A DNA stretch of 36,377 nucleotides from Bacteroidia bacterium (lineage in GTDB: Bacteria; Bacteroidota; Bacteroidia; Chitinophagales; Saprospiraceae): contig JAUIKE010000078.1 in assembly GCA_030430845.1 (NCBI GenBank), positions 1 to 36,377 on the forward strand, in the 5' to 3' direction. The position numbers and the translations under genes are program-made. A model generated the notes under the pieces. It was not told where the DNA came from and did no database searches. It saw nothing but the letters and a program-made list of their open reading frames with translations. This document shows positions 34,533 through 36,377 of the stretch, piece by piece; position 1 is the first letter of the stretch; every line of letters starts with the position of its first letter.

Positions 34533-35900
34533 CTAATTACCACTCCTTTTCCTACTTCTGGATACAGTATTAGAACTACTCTTCTTCGAACTCGAGCTAC
34601 TACTCGCTTTTGACTTTGGAGTTGGAGTTGAAGTCCTGCTACTGCTTTTAACCGTAGACTTACGAGTAGGAGTTGTCGAACGAGTCGTTGTTTTAGAACG
34701 TGAGGGGGTACTCACACGCGGCCTATCGTTACGAGAGGTCTCATAAGTTCTGGAGCGACTCGACGAATTCCCGGAATTTCGATTGACCTCTGCAGGTCGG
34801 TTCTTTATATTATCCCGTTCAGAAGAAGTTTCACTCCTTTTCCTGCTCTCTGATGAATTCCGTTCATTGCTTCTCGGATAGATAGTCGAGCCAGACCTTT
34901 CCCGATTATTCTCATAATGGCGACTATTGGGGTTCGTCTGTGGTGATCTCGTTTTAATATTATCATGCTCTCGAGAAGAAGAAGACCTATTCCTGTTTGC
35001 TGATGAGTTTTGATTTGACTTGTCAGAATAAATTGAAGAGCCGGAGGATCTCCGAGAATTCTGAGTTGTGCGGTTTCTCTGATCAGCCTGTGATCTGTTG
35101 TTCTGTCCGCCATAAGGAGTAGAACGATATATGGGCGACTTGCCATGCTTTACCCGAACATTATTGGAACGCACTACTACTGAATTACAATAGGAACGGT
35201 AGGGACGGTAAAAATTATGGACCCGAACTACCCGATGCCTTGGAGCAACTCGATAATAATTATGGTAAACTACAATACGAGGACGGAATACATTCCAGCT
35301 ATACTGCCTCCAGGGATTCCACCAGGTTGGGTAATAACTCCAGTAATAAGGAGAGTTATAAGTCCGGTATTGCCGATCCAGTATATACTGAACAGGGCCC
35401 CAATAATAAACATTCACATAGTCACCGTAATTCGAATGATATCTGCTGCTACTTCTACTATCGGCATATCCTTCCCTCGGCTCTACATAAACTTCTTCTC
35501 CGTAAAGATCTTCATCACCGACAATTTGAAGGATGGCTTCTCCACGACGGATGATTTCAATTTCAATAACAGCTACATCCTGAACATCATATCTGTCTAC
35601 CAGGGCCTGTAGGATAATGGCATGAAAATCTCCCTGCCGCTTGTGTTCAACACGAATGTAGTCGGTTCGGCCGTCATAATTCAAATCCAGGTTGTTAACC
35701 CAATTATCTTTTGAGTTTATTTTCCGCTCAAAATCTCTTAAGGTTCTAGATTCTTTAAATACATGTAAGGCGCCTTCAAGGCTAAAATAATCCCCTTCAT
35801 ACCCTGTGCGATCACCACGGTAGTAGGAATTGTCATACTGTGCATGGCCAATTGAGATGAATAATACAGACAACAGCCAGCTAAAAATTAATTTTTTCAT
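34533..35900 (-). CDS. Secreted Ser/Arg/Asn-rich protein with a Tyr/Trp-rich middle
   Basis: 455-aa secreted protein with a signal peptide (about 1-20, ending GHAQ). The N-terminal domain (about 35-130) has a dockerin-like calcium loop, LDLNYDGRTDYIRV (71-84, ligands D72, N74, D76, D80), and alternating beta strands. Residues about 150-235 are very rich in Tyr and Trp (YYWSYYPTWWNPW). From about 240 to the end the protein is low-complexity Ser/Arg/Asn/Thr, strongly basic, with an imperfect duplication (284-327 and 335-377, each with an IY and a DNIK landmark). I do not recognise a function; a surface- or matrix-associated protein binding polyanions is a possible reading. The gene is alone, convergent with SulP. 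Confidence 0.75.
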   Translation of the reverse strand: MKKLIFSWLLSVLFISIGHAQYDNSYYRGDRTGYEGDYFSLEGALHVFKESRTLRDFERKINSKDNWVNNLDLNYDGRTDYIRVEHKRQGDFHAIILQALVDRYDVQDVAVIEIEIIRRGEAILQIVGDEDLYGEEVYVEPREGYADSRSSSRYHSNYGDYVNVYYWGPVQYILDRQYRTYNSPYYWSYYPTWWNPWRQYSWNVFRPRIVVYHNYYRVAPRHRVVRVHNFYRPYRSYCNSVVVRSNNVRVKHGKSPIYRSTPYGGQNNRSQADQRNRTTQNSRRSSGSSIYSDKSNQNSSANRNRSSSSREHDNIKTRSPQTNPNSRHYENNRERSGSTIYPRSNERNSSESRKRSETSSERDNIKNRPAEVNRNSGNSSSRSRTYETSRNDRPRVSTPSRSKTTTRSTTPTRKSTVKSSSRTSTPTPKSKASSSSSSKKSSSNTVSRSRKRSGN

Positions 35901-36093
35901 AGTCCTGATTTTCTTGTTCTATATAAAAGACGCTTATTAACAGGACGTCGCCACAAAAATCAGCTGCTTTAATCCAAGTTTAACCAGGGTTAAATTCTCG
36001 CTAAGTACAGTAAAACCGACAATGGAATTGTTAAATTCTTAATACGTTAGGTCGGAGTTTAAAAGATTATGTTAAAATTTGATTTATAAGGGT
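35901..36093. other. Non-coding region upstream of the Ser/Arg-rich protein gene
   Basis: Contains the presumed promoter region of the minus-strand gene. I see no convincing TAnnTTTG box, ORF or RNA gene. It has several A/T-rich stretches and leads into the repeat element at the window end. Confidence 0.4.
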
Positions 36094-36302
36094 CCCGCCC
36101 CTAGGGGCGGGGCTGTTAAGTTCTTCGATTCAAAGCTCCAGTCATACGGCCCGCATGGGCGGAGCGAAATATCGGTAACAAAGTCCTGTATACGGATCCG
36201 AAGCTCCAGCGGAGCGTCACATAAACCAATATGATAGCCAGTATATGACGCTCCGCCGGAGCTTCCCAAGTGCAGTTTATGGCTCAGTTACCGATATTTC
36301 GC
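36094..36302. repeat. Nested inverted-repeat cluster at the window end
   Basis: Begins with the 18-bp perfect palindrome CCCGCCCCTAGGGGCGGG (36094-36111). A nested element follows: outer arms GCGAAATATCGGTAAC (36164-36179) and its exact complement (36287-36302), inner arms 36201-36223 and 36242-36264 (23 bp, two mismatches, core GCGGAGCGTCA). There is no open frame of note. The rest to 36377 has CTCCGAGG-type short repeats. The element may extend past the window. Confidence 0.8.
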
Positions 36303-36377
36303 CTCTCCGAGGCTCTTAGCTTTCAGAACTTTACAGCCCTACCTCCGAGGATGCCTGAATCCTCACAGCCCTTACTT

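Overview
The window reads as chromosomal DNA of a member of the Bacteroidota, most likely an environmental or marine saprophyte; the exact family cannot be fixed from sequence alone. The reasons are two hybrid two-component systems with fused AraC output domains, an EF-G2-type elongation factor paralogue, SUMF1-domain and M14/M1/M20 exported proteins, xylan-directed GH115 and GH10 enzymes, near absence of Shine-Dalgarno sequences, and a candidate promoter of the TTG-N19-TAnnTTTG type. No rRNA, tRNA, CRISPR array, phage gene or transposase was seen.

Layout. 1-2291 (minus): an exported M14 zinc carboxypeptidase downstream of a class IV PLP aminotransferase. 2639-4765 (plus): an EF-G paralogue with a degraded GTPase centre, convergent on an exported SUMF1-domain protein (4805-6232, minus) across a shared terminator. 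6275-6655: repeat-rich non-coding DNA, then an amidase remnant that has lost its catalytic core. 7137-19723 (all plus): a xylan-associated stretch made of a large hybrid sensor/regulator, a small exported protein, a secreted beta-rich protein, an S33 hydrolase, a GH115 alpha-glucuronidase, a GH10 xylanase-family enzyme and an exported M1 aminopeptidase. 19887-24491 (minus): a tripartite tricarboxylate transporter operon (fumarate-reductase/TcuA-like flavoprotein, TctC, and a TctA-TctB fusion). 24706-26238 (plus): an exported M20 peptidase. 26415-28960 (minus): a membrane-protein operon with HlyIII, a membrane protein of unknown function, a membrane gene split by an in-frame TAA, and an acyltransferase-like protein. 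29189-32554 (minus): a second hybrid system, with a 7TM sensor. 32752-34440 (plus): a BicA-like SulP transporter. 34533-35900 (minus): a secreted Ser/Arg-rich protein. 35901-36377: non-coding, ending in nested inverted repeats.

How the genes may work together. GH115 removes (4-O-methyl)glucuronic acid branches from glucuronoxylan and GH10 cleaves the xylan backbone, so the neighbouring periplasmic-sensing hybrid regulator is the natural candidate to control them. An 11-bp direct repeat in 21-bp phase directly upstream of a Bacteroidota-like promoter, just after the regulator gene, looks like an AraC-type operator. No SusC/SusD pair is present in the window. The tripartite transporter and its flavoprotein suggest uptake and oxidation or reduction of a di- or tricarboxylate.

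The most unusual material is non-coding: (a) six related palindromes built on GACATGTC that sit at gene ends, two of which share an additional ~40-bp conserved flank; (b) a 186-bp element with 27-bp terminal inverted repeats that supplies the stop codons of both convergent flanking genes; (c) several other intergenic inverted-repeat elements of different sequence families.
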